This document shows positions 1 to 8,230 of a stretch of 34,244 nt of DNA, one piece after another. Made by a program: the position numbers and the translations under genes. The DNA is from CAZJBP01 sp964544115 (lineage in GTDB: Bacteria > Verrucomicrobiota > Kiritimatiellia > UBA8416 > JADHWI01), in the NCBI GenBank assembly GCA_964544115.1, contig CAZJBP010000010.1, positions 1 to 34,244 on the forward strand, given 5' to 3'. The stretch's first letter is position 1; each line of letters starts with the position of its first letter. The notes under the pieces were generated by a model. The model was not told the origin of the DNA, did no database searches, and saw nothing but the letters and a program-made list of their open reading frames with translations.

Positions 1-1194
1 ATCAGCGTCTTTGAGGGCGTGGCCGCGCACGGCCGCGGCGCCATGAGCGACGCGGAACTGTCCGAGGTCGAGCGCTGCGCGTGCCCCTCGAGCGGATCCT
101 GCTCGGGGATGTTCACCGCCAACTCGATGAACTGCCTGTGCGAGGCCATCGGCATCTCGATGCCCGGCAACGGGACCATCCTGGCCACCGACCCGCGCCG
201 CAAGAAGCTTTACCGCGCCGTCTCGCGCCGCATCGTGGAGATGGCTCGCGAAGGCGGCCCGCTCCCGCGCGCCATCGTCACCGCCCAGGCGCTGGATAAC
301 GCCTTCGCGCTGGACATGGCCATGGGCGGCAGCACCAACACGGTCCTGCACGCGCTGGCGATCGCCCGCGAGGCCGGCGTGGACTACGACCTGGAGCGCA
401 TCAACCGCGTCAGCGGTCGCTGCCCGAACATCTGCAAGGTGGCGCCCTCGTCGCCGTACCACGTCGAGGATGTCGACCGCGCGGGGGGCGTCAGCGCGAT
501 CCTCAAGGAGATTTCGCGCATTCCGAACCTGCTCGACACCGGCGCCATCACGGTTACGGGCCGCACCCTGGCCCGCAACATCGCCCGCGCCCGCGTTCTG
601 GACCGGGCCGTCATCCGGCCCGTCGATGAGCCTTATTCGGCCGATGGCGGGCTGTCCATCCTGTGGGGCAACCTGGCCGAGCAGGGAGCCGTTGTGAAGA
701 AGGCCGGCGTCGCGGCCAGCATGCTGAAGTTCGAGGGCGAGGCCATCATCTTCGATTCCCAGGAAGACGCCTGCGCGGGCATTCTGGGTGGCCGCGTGCG
801 GCCCGGCCATTGCGTCGTTATTCGTTACGAGGGCCCAAAGGGCGGTCCTGGCATGCAGGAAATGCTGGCTCCCACGTCATACATCATGGGGCAGGGACTC
901 GGCGAGAGCGTGGCGCTGATCACCGACGGCCGATTTTCAGGGGGCACCCGGGGGGCCTGCATCGGCCACGTTTCCCCCGAGGCCGCCGAAGGCGGGCTGA
1001 TCGGTTTGCTGCGGGACGGCGATCGCATCCGCCTCGACATCCCGGGGCACAGCCTGCAAGCCCTTCTGGCAGAGGACGAAATAGCACGCCGTCGCGCCGA
1101 ATGGCAGCCGCCTGCGCCGCGCGTTACCACTGGATACCTGCGGCGATACGCGGCCTTGGTTCAGAACGCGGCCACCGGCGCTGTGCTGGGCTAA
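1..1194 (+). CDS. ilvD: Dihydroxy-acid dehydratase, 5'-truncated by window edge
   Basis: Dihydroxy-acid dehydratase removes water from 2,3-dihydroxy-isovalerate and 2,3-dihydroxy-3-methylvalerate in valine/isoleucine (and leucine/pantothenate) synthesis, using an Fe-S cluster and Mg. The reading frame is open from the first base, so the N-terminal part lies upstream; about 397 codons of a protein usually 550-620 long are present. Visible family motifs are CPSSGSCSGMFTANSMNC (iron-sulfur region, about residue 30 here), AMGGSTNTVLH, KVAPSSPYHVEDV, RYEGPKGGPGMQEML, and DGRFSGGTRG with the catalytic serine. The C-terminal half is complete and ends at TAA 1192-1194. The sequence type (FTANSMNCL) is closer to the E. 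coli-like branch than to the FTANTMA branch; this is judged by eye. No other ilv gene is in the window, so its operon context lies to the left. Confidence 0.97.
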   Translation: MSVFEGVAAHGRGAMSDAELSEVERCACPSSGSCSGMFTANSMNCLCEAIGISMPGNGTILATDPRRKKLYRAVSRRIVEMAREGGPLPRAIVTAQALDNAFALDMAMGGSTNTVLHALAIAREAGVDYDLERINRVSGRCPNICKVAPSSPYHVEDVDRAGGVSAILKEISRIPNLLDTGAITVTGRTLARNIARARVLDRAVIRPVDEPYSADGGLSILWGNLAEQGAVVKKAGVAASMLKFEGEAIIFDSQEDACAGILGGRVRPGHCVVIRYEGPKGGPGMQEMLAPTSYIMGQGLGESVALITDGRFSGGTRGACIGHVSPEAAEGGLIGLLRDGDRIRLDIPGHSLQALLAEDEIARRRAEWQPPAPRVTTGYLRRYAALVQNAATGAVLG

Positions 1195-1221
1195 CGGAAC
1201 TGTCGTTCATTCAATCCGTTA
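1192..1221 (+). terminator. Weak inverted repeat after ilvD
   Basis: A perfect 7-bp inverted repeat (TAACGGA ... TCCGTTA, arms 1192-1198 and 1215-1221, 16-nt loop) starts at the ilvD stop codon. There is no T-tract after it, so it is at best a weak or Rho-assisted terminator. It may be chance. Confidence 0.25.
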
Positions 1222-1258
1222 CGCCGCCTTCTCAAAGCCCGATTTTCGACTGGGTCCC

Positions 1259-1288
1259 TTGACGGGGGTCCGCTCCAACCTTTATACT
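1259..1288 (+). promoter_or_regulatory. Sigma-70-type promoter for the exported-protein unit
   Basis: The -35 element TTGACG (1259-1264) and -10 element TATACT (1283-1288) each match 5 of 6 consensus bases and are separated by 18 bp. Transcription would start near 1295, giving a leader of about 87 nt before the ATG at 1382. This is the best promoter-like sequence in the window. It sits between ilvD and the CotH/lamin-tail gene, so that gene need not depend on ilvD transcription. Confidence 0.7.
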
Positions 1289-1310
1289 AATGACGGGTTG
1301 GGGGACGGGG

Positions 1311-1333
1311 GGTGCTGGCTTCGGGGCCGCACC
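1311..1333 (+). promoter_or_regulatory. Hairpin in the 5' leader of the CotH/LTD gene
   Basis: GGTGC-T-GGC pairs with GCC-GCACC around a TTCGGG loop: 8 bp with one bulged T, beginning about 16 nt after the predicted transcription start. A second pair of arms (CTCGGA / TCCGAG) lies between it and the start codon, with a run of five T at about 1358-1362. The leader could be structured for mRNA stability or attenuation. No known riboswitch family is recognised. Confidence 0.35.
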
Positions 1334-1381
1334 GCCAGCCTCGGATCCAGTGGACCGTTTTTCCGAGACGGGTGGAGACAT

Positions 1382-4300
1382 ATGATCGGCATGACAAAGC
1401 GGGGGCGGACGGGTTGGGCACGGGCCTTCGCTGCTGCGTGGGCTGGCGGCTGGATGGCGCTATTGCCTGCCGGTGCCGACGTTGTCATTAACGAGATCAA
1501 CTATCATCCGTACGAACCGTATCCCGTCTCCACCAACCTGACCGAGTTCGTCGAACTCTACAACCCCGGCCCCTCGGCCGTGAATCTGGCCGGCTACCGG
1601 TTCGACAACGGCATCAGTTACACCTTCAGCAGCAACCAGGTGCTCGCGGCTGGCAGCTACGGCGTGCTCTGCGAGAACCGGGCTGTCTTCACAAATGCTT
1701 ACACGACCGTCACCAATGTTCTGGGCCAGTACGGCGGCGGGCTGGCCAACGCCGGCGAACGCGTGACGCTATCCAAGCTGGTCTCGACCAACTGGGTCAC
1801 CGTCGACACGATCAAGTATGATGACGTCGGGTTGTCCGACGGCGATGGACGTTCCCTCGAACTGGTGAATTCCGGGTTCGCCCGCCTCAGCAACTACTGC
1901 CACGGCGCGTGGGCAGTGTCCACCACCGTCAGCGGCACACCGGGGCGTGTGAACAGCGCCTATGCGGCCTCGCCGGCGCCCGTGATCGCGGACGTCGCAC
2001 AGGATCCGCCGCTGCCCCCGGCCGGATCGGCCATCACGATCACCGCCCGCGTCGCCGCCTATGACAGCGATGTGCTGAGGTCGGTCATGCTCAAGTACCG
2101 GCGCGACGAGAACCCCAAGTTGGTCTGGCAGTTCGTCCAGATGGAGGACACAGGCCGCAACGGCGACGCCGTCGCGGGCGATGGCGTCTACAGCACCCGC
2201 GTGCCGCTGATCTCCGACACCCCGCTGCCGGAGGGCGAAGTGCTTGAGTGGCAGATCGAGGCAACGGACAGCCGCACCGCCGTGCGCACGGAACCGGCAG
2301 AGAACACCTCTGGCACAGTGGCGGGCCCCTATTCGTACCTCGCCTGGTTCGGAACCGATGCGAACTTCAACGGCGAATACGAGACCTATCACATCCTGCT
2401 GACCGAATCCAACAAGACGGGCTCATCCGGGCTGGAGGTGCGTTCAACCTCCTCGGACGTCCTTCTGGACTGCACGTTGGTCACAGCCGACGGCCACGTC
2501 TTCTACAACGCCAGCGTGCGGTATCGCGGCGGAAGTTCCCGCAACCAGTTGCTGGGCGGCTACCGGGTTGAACTGCCGGCGGGTCGGAACTACCTGGGCC
2601 ATCGCCAGATCAGTCTCAACCACAACAATGCGTTGAGCCAGTATATCGGCATGAAACTGGCCGGCATGATTGGCGAGCAGTCGGGCGCGTACGACGTGGG
2701 CCTGTCGCGCGTCTGGGTTAATCAGTCGTACAAGGACGCGAACCAGCACATCTACCTGCGGATGGAGACCTTCAGCCGCACGGTCATATCCCGGGCCTAC
2801 CCGGATGACACGGGCAACCTGTACACGTGCGACGGTGACGGGATCTATGACGGCAATCTGTCCTACACGGCCGACATCAATGAGTATCGCCAGAACAGCA
2901 CCGGCAGCGACCTCTATAACTACATGTGTGACACCGGCAACCCGGCAACGGTCTGGTACGACATCCAGGAGCTGTGCCGAGTCGGAAGCCGGCCGACCAG
3001 TGAACTGCCGACGGTTCTGGGCACGAAGATGAATTATCACCAGTGGGCACGCCTGTACGCCCTCCAGGCCTGCATCGGCAACAACGAAGCCGGCTGGCTC
3101 TGCCCGTACGCCACCAGCGGCGACGAGGTCCGCCTGTACCACAATCCGACCTCGGGACTGTTTGACCTGTGGGCATGGGACCAGGACAGCATCGTCCTGG
3201 AGAACACCGCCGCCGGCACATGGCTCTGGAATCTCGCAACCACCCGCAACTTCCTCTTCAACCGCCCCATGGCCCCGTCCTACGTCGGCGACGTTCTCGA
3301 CATCCTCAGCACGGTCATGACCCCAGCCACCATGACCGCCCTGTTCGACAGCGCGGGCAGCGCGATGACGCCTTCGTTGCGGACCACCTACCAGAACAAC
3401 CTGAGCGCTCTGCGCGCCAGCATCGTCGCCTCGATCTCCACGAACTTGACGTGCAGCGTGAACGGAACGCCCGTGGCGCAGGGCCAGACCATCTCCGTGG
3501 CTGCCGCCACCGCGTCGCTGACCGGCCTCTCCCCGCAGAACTACACGACGACCGTCCGTGTCAACGGTGTCGCGGCCACCTGGACCGCGCACGACGTGAA
3601 CAACATGGCCGCCACCTACGGCGCCTGGCAGATGCCGGCGTTCGCCCTATCCGCGTCCGCGGTCCCGGTGACCGTGCAAGCGGTCAACGCGTCAGGCGCT
3701 GTGCTGAAGTCGCTTTCGTTCTATATCGCGAAGACCCAGAGCGCCGTGACGAAGAGCGGCACCATTTCGACCGACACCACCTGGACCAACCCCGGAGGCG
3801 TCATCCAGGTAACGGCCAACGTGTCGGTGACCTCGGGAGCGAAGCTCACCATCCCGGCGGGAAACACCATCCTGATGACCTCGGGCACGACGCTCAGCGC
3901 CGGCACGGGTCGCATCGCGGTGCAGGGCACCTCACCGTCGCCCGTCTATTTCCTGCCAGCCACTGTCGGCGGAACCTGGACGCTCTCGTCCAGCGGCGCC
4001 GGCTCGGTCGCGGGGATCACCAATGCCGTCCTCTCAGGCGGGACCGTCACCGCCGCTTCGAGCGGCGCGCTGGTGATGGAGGACAGCGCGCTGCGGAACA
4101 ACGCCGTCGCCGGGGGCATCGTCCAGACCACGGGCGGCGCATCGGCCACGCTTCGGCGCTGCATCGTGGACACCTTTGCAAAGACGCGCTTCGACAGCTC
4201 GACGACATGGATCGAGGACTGCCTCTTCACCAACATGACCGATGCGGCGGTGGAGTTGATCGGTGGCACGGCCACGGTCAAGTCATCGTCTGTTCAAGCG

Positions 4301-7300
4301 CCCACGGCCGTCGCCGCTGTCGATGGCCTGCGCCTGCAGGGCGGAGTCGTGGCCATCGCAACCAACTGCCTCGTGGCACGCACCCGCGGCGAGGCGCTGG
4401 ACGTGTCGGGAACCGGCACACGGCTCTCGTTGACGGCGTCGCTGGTGTACGGCGCAGCAACCGGCGTCAAGCGCGCATCGCCAGCCACGGTCACCGGCCG
4501 CAACAACACCGTCAGCGGATGCACAACGGCGATGGACGGCGCCCAGACGGTGACGAACCTCATCGTGTGGGCCAACACCAACTCCGTCGCCAACGGCCCG
4601 GTGACGGCCACCTACAGCGACATCCAGCAGACGATCACGAACGCCTACGCGGGCACAGGCAACATCAACCGCAACCCGTGGTTCCGGGACGCGGCGGCGC
4701 GGGACTATCGCCTGCAAAGCATCTCCCCCTGCATCGCGACCGGTTCCGGCGGGAAAGACATGGGCGCGATTTTCCCGGTCGGCGGACTGCCTGCGGCGCC
4801 CGATACGCTCACGCTGGTCGGTTCTGTTACCGGCGCCACCAGCCAAGTGCGCATCACCTGGCGCGACCGCAGCAGCAATGAGGAGAACGTCGAGGTCGAA
4901 CGGAGCTCCGACGGCGGCGCGGCGTGGCAGCGGATTGCAGTCCTGTCGGCCAACGTGACAAACGCCACGGACAGCACGGTGGCGGAGAACGTGCCTTACG
5001 CCTATCGGGTTCGCGCCACGCACAGGCGGGGAGCGTCCCTCTATAGCGAGGTCGCCACGATCACCGCATCGCTTACAACCCGACTCCAGTCGCTCATCGA
5101 CAACCTGCGCCTGACCGAGATCATGTACAACCCGTCGGGCAGCAGCGACGACGAGGAGTTCCTGGAGTTCAAGAACATAAGCGCCACGGTCACCCTCGAC
5201 CTCAGCGGACTGCGCCTCGACAACGGCCGCTATGTCTTCGCCAGCGGCAAGACGCTCGCCCCGCATGGCTTCTACGTGATCGCCCGAAACGGCTCCGCCT
5301 TCACGGCCCGCTACGGGGTCCCCTACCAGGGCGTCTACCTCGTTGACGACAAACTCGACAATGCCGGCGAGACGCTGTGGGTTGAGGACGCGCAGAGCAA
5401 CCGCATCTACACGGCGACCTACAACGACGCGTGGTATCCTACCACCGACAACGGCGGCTACTCGCTGGTCCCCGTCAACCCCAACCCCACCGGCGATCCC
5501 GACGCAGCTGCCTACTGGCGCGCCAGCGGCGCCGCCTGGGGCTCTCCGGGCGCCGACGACCCGCCGGCCCCCTACGCCACCATCGTTATCAACGAAGTGC
5601 TGGCCCACACGGACCCGCCGCTCGAGGATGCCATCGAACTGCACAACACGGGAACCTCCTCCGTGGACATCTCGGGCTGGTATCTCAGCAACGCCTCGAC
5701 GAACCTGAAGCGCTACCGGATCCCGACGCGGGCGGCGATCCCCGCCGGCGGCTACACCGTGCTGTACGAGGGCACGTCATTCAACTCCAACACCAACGAT
5801 CCGGCGTGCTTCGAAATCAGCTCGTTGGGCGATGAGCTGTACCTGTCGTCGAGCAGCGGAACGAACCTGACCGGCTTCCGCGCGTCGGTCAAGTTTGGCG
5901 CCACGGCCAACGGAATGTCCCTGGGGCGCTACGTCCGCAGCGATGGCGAGGTGGATTTCGCTCCCATGTCGGCCCGGACCTTCGGAGTGGACAGCCCGAG
6001 CACCGTGACTCAGTTCCGCACGGGCACGGGCCTGACCAACTCAGCGCCGTACGTGCCGCCGGTGGTCATCAACGAGATCATGTACAACCCCAGCGCGGGC
6101 GGCAAAGAGTATGTCGAACTCTACAATCGCACCGGCGCGCCCGTGCCGCTGTTTGATTCAGCCCACCCCACCAACGCGTGGCGGTTTGACGGTGCGATGG
6201 ATTACACGTTCCCCACCGGGATCACAGTGGCAGCGGGCGAGCGAATCCTGGTCAGCGGCGTCACGCCGGCGGAGTTCCGCGCAGCCCTCGGCATCACGAA
6301 CCTGGCCCTGCGCGTGTTCGGCCCGTTTGTGGGCGACCTGAACAACGCCGGGGAAACCGTCAAGATGTACCAGCCCGACCCGCCCGAGGCGAATGGCTTC
6401 GTGCCGTACGTGCTGATCGAGAAGGTCCAGTACTCCGACCAGTTGCCGTGGCCGACAGCGGCCGACAACGGCGGCCCATCGCTCGAACGCATCAACCCCG
6501 CTGCCTATGCGAATGATCCGACCAACTGGGTCGCGGCGACGGTGGGCGGGACTCCGGGCGCGGCGAACAACACCAGCGGCCAGCCGTCCGTCGGTTTCGA
6601 ACTCGTGGACTCAAGCGTGGATGAGAACATCGGCACCGTGCAGTTGGGCGTCGCGATCGAGCCGGTGGCCACTGCGGGGCCGGTCACCGTCTACTACAGC
6701 GTATCGGCCGGCAGCGCCACGGCGGGCAGCGATTTCACGGCGGCCACGGGCTCCCTGTTGTTCTGGCCGTATGACACCCGCAAGACTGTCCCCGTCACGA
6801 TCACGCCTGATGCCGTGGCCCTCGAGACCAACGAGACCGTCGTGATAACGCTGACGGGCATCTCCTCCGGCGGGCGCCTCGGGGGGCGCCGCACCCACAC
6901 ATTGACCATCCGGGATACGACGCTGGGGACGGTTGCGGCCCCGGTCGCCGTTCCATCGGGCGGCACGTTCTACCGCACAGTGGAGGTCGCCCTGTCCTGC
7001 GCGACGCCGCATGCCGCCATCTACTACACGCTCGACGGCACCTCCCCCAGGGCCGCATACGCGGCGGTCGCCGGTGCCTATGTCCCCTCTTCCACCGCGG
7101 CCCTCTATACCGGTCCGTTGCTGCTTCAGACCAGCGTCCGGATGAAGGCCTTCGGGCTGGTGGGAAGCTACAGCGCCAGCCCCGAGGCCGTCGTCCAGTT
7201 CTCGGAACTCGCGCCCTCGTATGAGTATCCGCCCGACACGTTCGTTCGCAGGGTGGCCCTGGGGAGCGATGATGCGGACGAGAAGTTTGGGTTCAAGAGC

Positions 7301-8194
7301 TGCGACGTGACCAATAACTACCTCAGGCTCGGCAACAACGCGAGCCCCTCCTACAGAGCCTGGTATGCCGGACTGAGGTTCACGAATCTGTCGATCCCTC
7401 GCGGGTCCATTGTCACCAACGCCTACATCCAGTTCACCGCGCAGGCTCCCTGCAGCGGGACGCTGACGCACAAGATCTACGCGGAAGCCACTAATACGCC
7501 GGCCACATTCCAGGCCCTGAGCGCGAACATCAGCAAGAGGATCAAGACGGCGGCCTTCGTCAACTGGACGCCGGCGGCGTGGATGTCGGCCGACCAAGCC
7601 GGGGTCGACCAGCGAACACCTGATCTCAGTGCCGTGATCCAGGAAATTGTCGACCGCCCCGCATGGGATTCGGGGCACGACATGGCCATCCTGATCAGCC
7701 TGCAAAACGACATATCGGGCGCAGCGCGGCTTCCGCACTCGGCCAACGGGAACGCTGAAAGGGCCGCGATGCTGCTGATCCAGCTCCAGCCACAGCCGCC
7801 GGTCGCCGATGCCGATGGCGATGGCATGAACGACGCCTGGGAGATCAAGTGGTTCGGCTCGACCAACGCCGTAAGTGGCGGCCCCAACGATGACTGGGAC
7901 GAGGACGGCTTTGTGAACTACAGCGAGTTTGTGGCCGACACCATCCCGACGGACAATCGATCGCTGCTCGTCCTGACCGGCGTGGAGCCGCTCTCCAACG
8001 GGTGGCGCGTCATCTGGCAGAGCGTGACCAGCCGCTGGTACTCGATCTTCCGATCTGGAAACATCGGCACGGGCTGGGGTGCGGGGCCCGTGGTCAGCAA
8101 CCTGCCGGGCTCGGCTTCCGGGACGAACACGTACTCGGACGCGCCGAACCTGATGAACCCCGTGTACTACCGGATCGGCGTTCAGCAACCGTGA
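1382..8194 (+). CDS. Giant exported CotH-kinase / lamin-tail-domain protein
   Basis: A 2270-residue secreted multidomain protein. Start chosen at ATG 1382 because GGTGGAG lies just upstream and residues 1-32 form a signal peptide (basic KRGR, hydrophobic core, cleavage near PAGA|D). The longer frame from TTG 1259 would begin inside the promoter. Domains as read: lamin-tail (LTD) 33-190; Ig-like 200-325; CotH-like 333-640 (VRYRGGSSR, a later WDQD); small Ig-like 680-780; parallel beta-helix 787-1133; fibronectin III 1137-1230; three further LTDs at about 1240-1393, 1399-1557 and 1560-1733 (each opening near (I/L)xEIMYNP or INEV and closing NGG-S-L ... GxPGA); Calx-beta 1737-1847; chitobiase-C-like 1847-1940 (YYTLDGTSP); DNRLRE-like 1945-2135; and a DGDGMNDAWE calcium-loop plus beta module at 2143-2270. 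CotH proteins are atypical protein kinases; substrate and activity here are unknown. It probably forms an operon with the gene 36 bp downstream. Confidence 0.85.
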   Translation: MIGMTKRGRTGWARAFAAAWAGGWMALLPAGADVVINEINYHPYEPYPVSTNLTEFVELYNPGPSAVNLAGYRFDNGISYTFSSNQVLAAGSYGVLCENRAVFTNAYTTVTNVLGQYGGGLANAGERVTLSKLVSTNWVTVDTIKYDDVGLSDGDGRSLELVNSGFARLSNYCHGAWAVSTTVSGTPGRVNSAYAASPAPVIADVAQDPPLPPAGSAITITARVAAYDSDVLRSVMLKYRRDENPKLVWQFVQMEDTGRNGDAVAGDGVYSTRVPLISDTPLPEGEVLEWQIEATDSRTAVRTEPAENTSGTVAGPYSYLAWFGTDANFNGEYETYHILLTESNKTGSSGLEVRSTSSDVLLDCTLVTADGHVFYNASVRYRGGSSRNQLLGGYRVELPAGRNYLGHRQISLNHNNALSQYIGMKLAGMIGEQSGAYDVGLSRVWVNQSYKDANQHIYLRMETFSRTVISRAYPDDTGNLYTCDGDGIYDGNLSYTADINEYRQNSTGSDLYNYMCDTGNPATVWYDIQELCRVGSRPTSELPTVLGTKMNYHQWARLYALQACIGNNEAGWLCPYATSGDEVRLYHNPTSGLFDLWAWDQDSIVLENTAAGTWLWNLATTRNFLFNRPMAPSYVGDVLDILSTVMTPATMTALFDSAGSAMTPSLRTTYQNNLSALRASIVASISTNLTCSVNGTPVAQGQTISVAAATASLTGLSPQNYTTTVRVNGVAATWTAHDVNNMAATYGAWQMPAFALSASAVPVTVQAVNASGAVLKSLSFYIAKTQSAVTKSGTISTDTTWTNPGGVIQVTANVSVTSGAKLTIPAGNTILMTSGTTLSAGTGRIAVQGTSPSPVYFLPATVGGTWTLSSSGAGSVAGITNAVLSGGTVTAASSGALVMEDSALRNNAVAGGIVQTTGGASATLRRCIVDTFAKTRFDSSTTWIEDCLFTNMTDAAVELIGGTATVKSSSVQAPTAVAAVDGLRLQGGVVAIATNCLVARTRGEALDVSGTGTRLSLTASLVYGAATGVKRASPATVTGRNNTVSGCTTAMDGAQTVTNLIVWANTNSVANGPVTATYSDIQQTITNAYAGTGNINRNPWFRDAAARDYRLQSISPCIATGSGGKDMGAIFPVGGLPAAPDTLTLVGSVTGATSQVRITWRDRSSNEENVEVERSSDGGAAWQRIAVLSANVTNATDSTVAENVPYAYRVRATHRRGASLYSEVATITASLTTRLQSLIDNLRLTEIMYNPSGSSDDEEFLEFKNISATVTLDLSGLRLDNGRYVFASGKTLAPHGFYVIARNGSAFTARYGVPYQGVYLVDDKLDNAGETLWVEDAQSNRIYTATYNDAWYPTTDNGGYSLVPVNPNPTGDPDAAAYWRASGAAWGSPGADDPPAPYATIVINEVLAHTDPPLEDAIELHNTGTSSVDISGWYLSNASTNLKRYRIPTRAAIPAGGYTVLYEGTSFNSNTNDPACFEISSLGDELYLSSSSGTNLTGFRASVKFGATANGMSLGRYVRSDGEVDFAPMSARTFGVDSPSTVTQFRTGTGLTNSAPYVPPVVINEIMYNPSAGGKEYVELYNRTGAPVPLFDSAHPTNAWRFDGAMDYTFPTGITVAAGERILVSGVTPAEFRAALGITNLALRVFGPFVGDLNNAGETVKMYQPDPPEANGFVPYVLIEKVQYSDQLPWPTAADNGGPSLERINPAAYANDPTNWVAATVGGTPGAANNTSGQPSVGFELVDSSVDENIGTVQLGVAIEPVATAGPVTVYYSVSAGSATAGSDFTAATGSLLFWPYDTRKTVPVTITPDAVALETNETVVITLTGISSGGRLGGRRTHTLTIRDTTLGTVAAPVAVPSGGTFYRTVEVALSCATPHAAIYYTLDGTSPRAAYAAVAGAYVPSSTAALYTGPLLLQTSVRMKAFGLVGSYSASPEAVVQFSELAPSYEYPPDTFVRRVALGSDDADEKFGFKSCDVTNNYLRLGNNASPSYRAWYAGLRFTNLSIPRGSIVTNAYIQFTAQAPCSGTLTHKIYAEATNTPATFQALSANISKRIKTAAFVNWTPAAWMSADQAGVDQRTPDLSAVIQEIVDRPAWDSGHDMAILISLQNDISGAARLPHSANGNAERAAMLLIQLQPQPPVADADGDGMNDAWEIKWFGSTNAVSGGPNDDWDEDGFVNYSEFVADTIPTDNRSLLVLTGVEPLSNGWRVIWQSVTSRWYSIFRSGNIGTGWGAGPVVSNLPGSASGTNTYSDAPNLMNPVYYRIGVQQP

Positions 8195-8230
8195 CGACCA
8201 GGAACCTGGTGCGCGGCGGAGAGAGACCCC

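Noticed and set aside
82..110. IlvD motif CPSSGSC, with Ser where E. coli has Cys (CPTCGSC), as a possible broken cluster ligand
   Set aside because: In other active dehydratases this position is often not cysteine (for example Ala or Gly), while the ligand Cys in GSC is retained. There is no sign of inactivation.
1259..1381. Upstream TTG start giving a 41-residue longer CotH/LTD protein
   Set aside because: The TTG is the -35 hexamer of the promoter. The signal peptide and Shine-Dalgarno fit the ATG at 1382.
2444..8188. Several minus-strand open frames (380-525 codons) inside the CotH/LTD gene
   Set aside because: The plus-strand frame encodes continuous recognisable domains. The reverse frames arise from GC-rich third positions and show no motifs.
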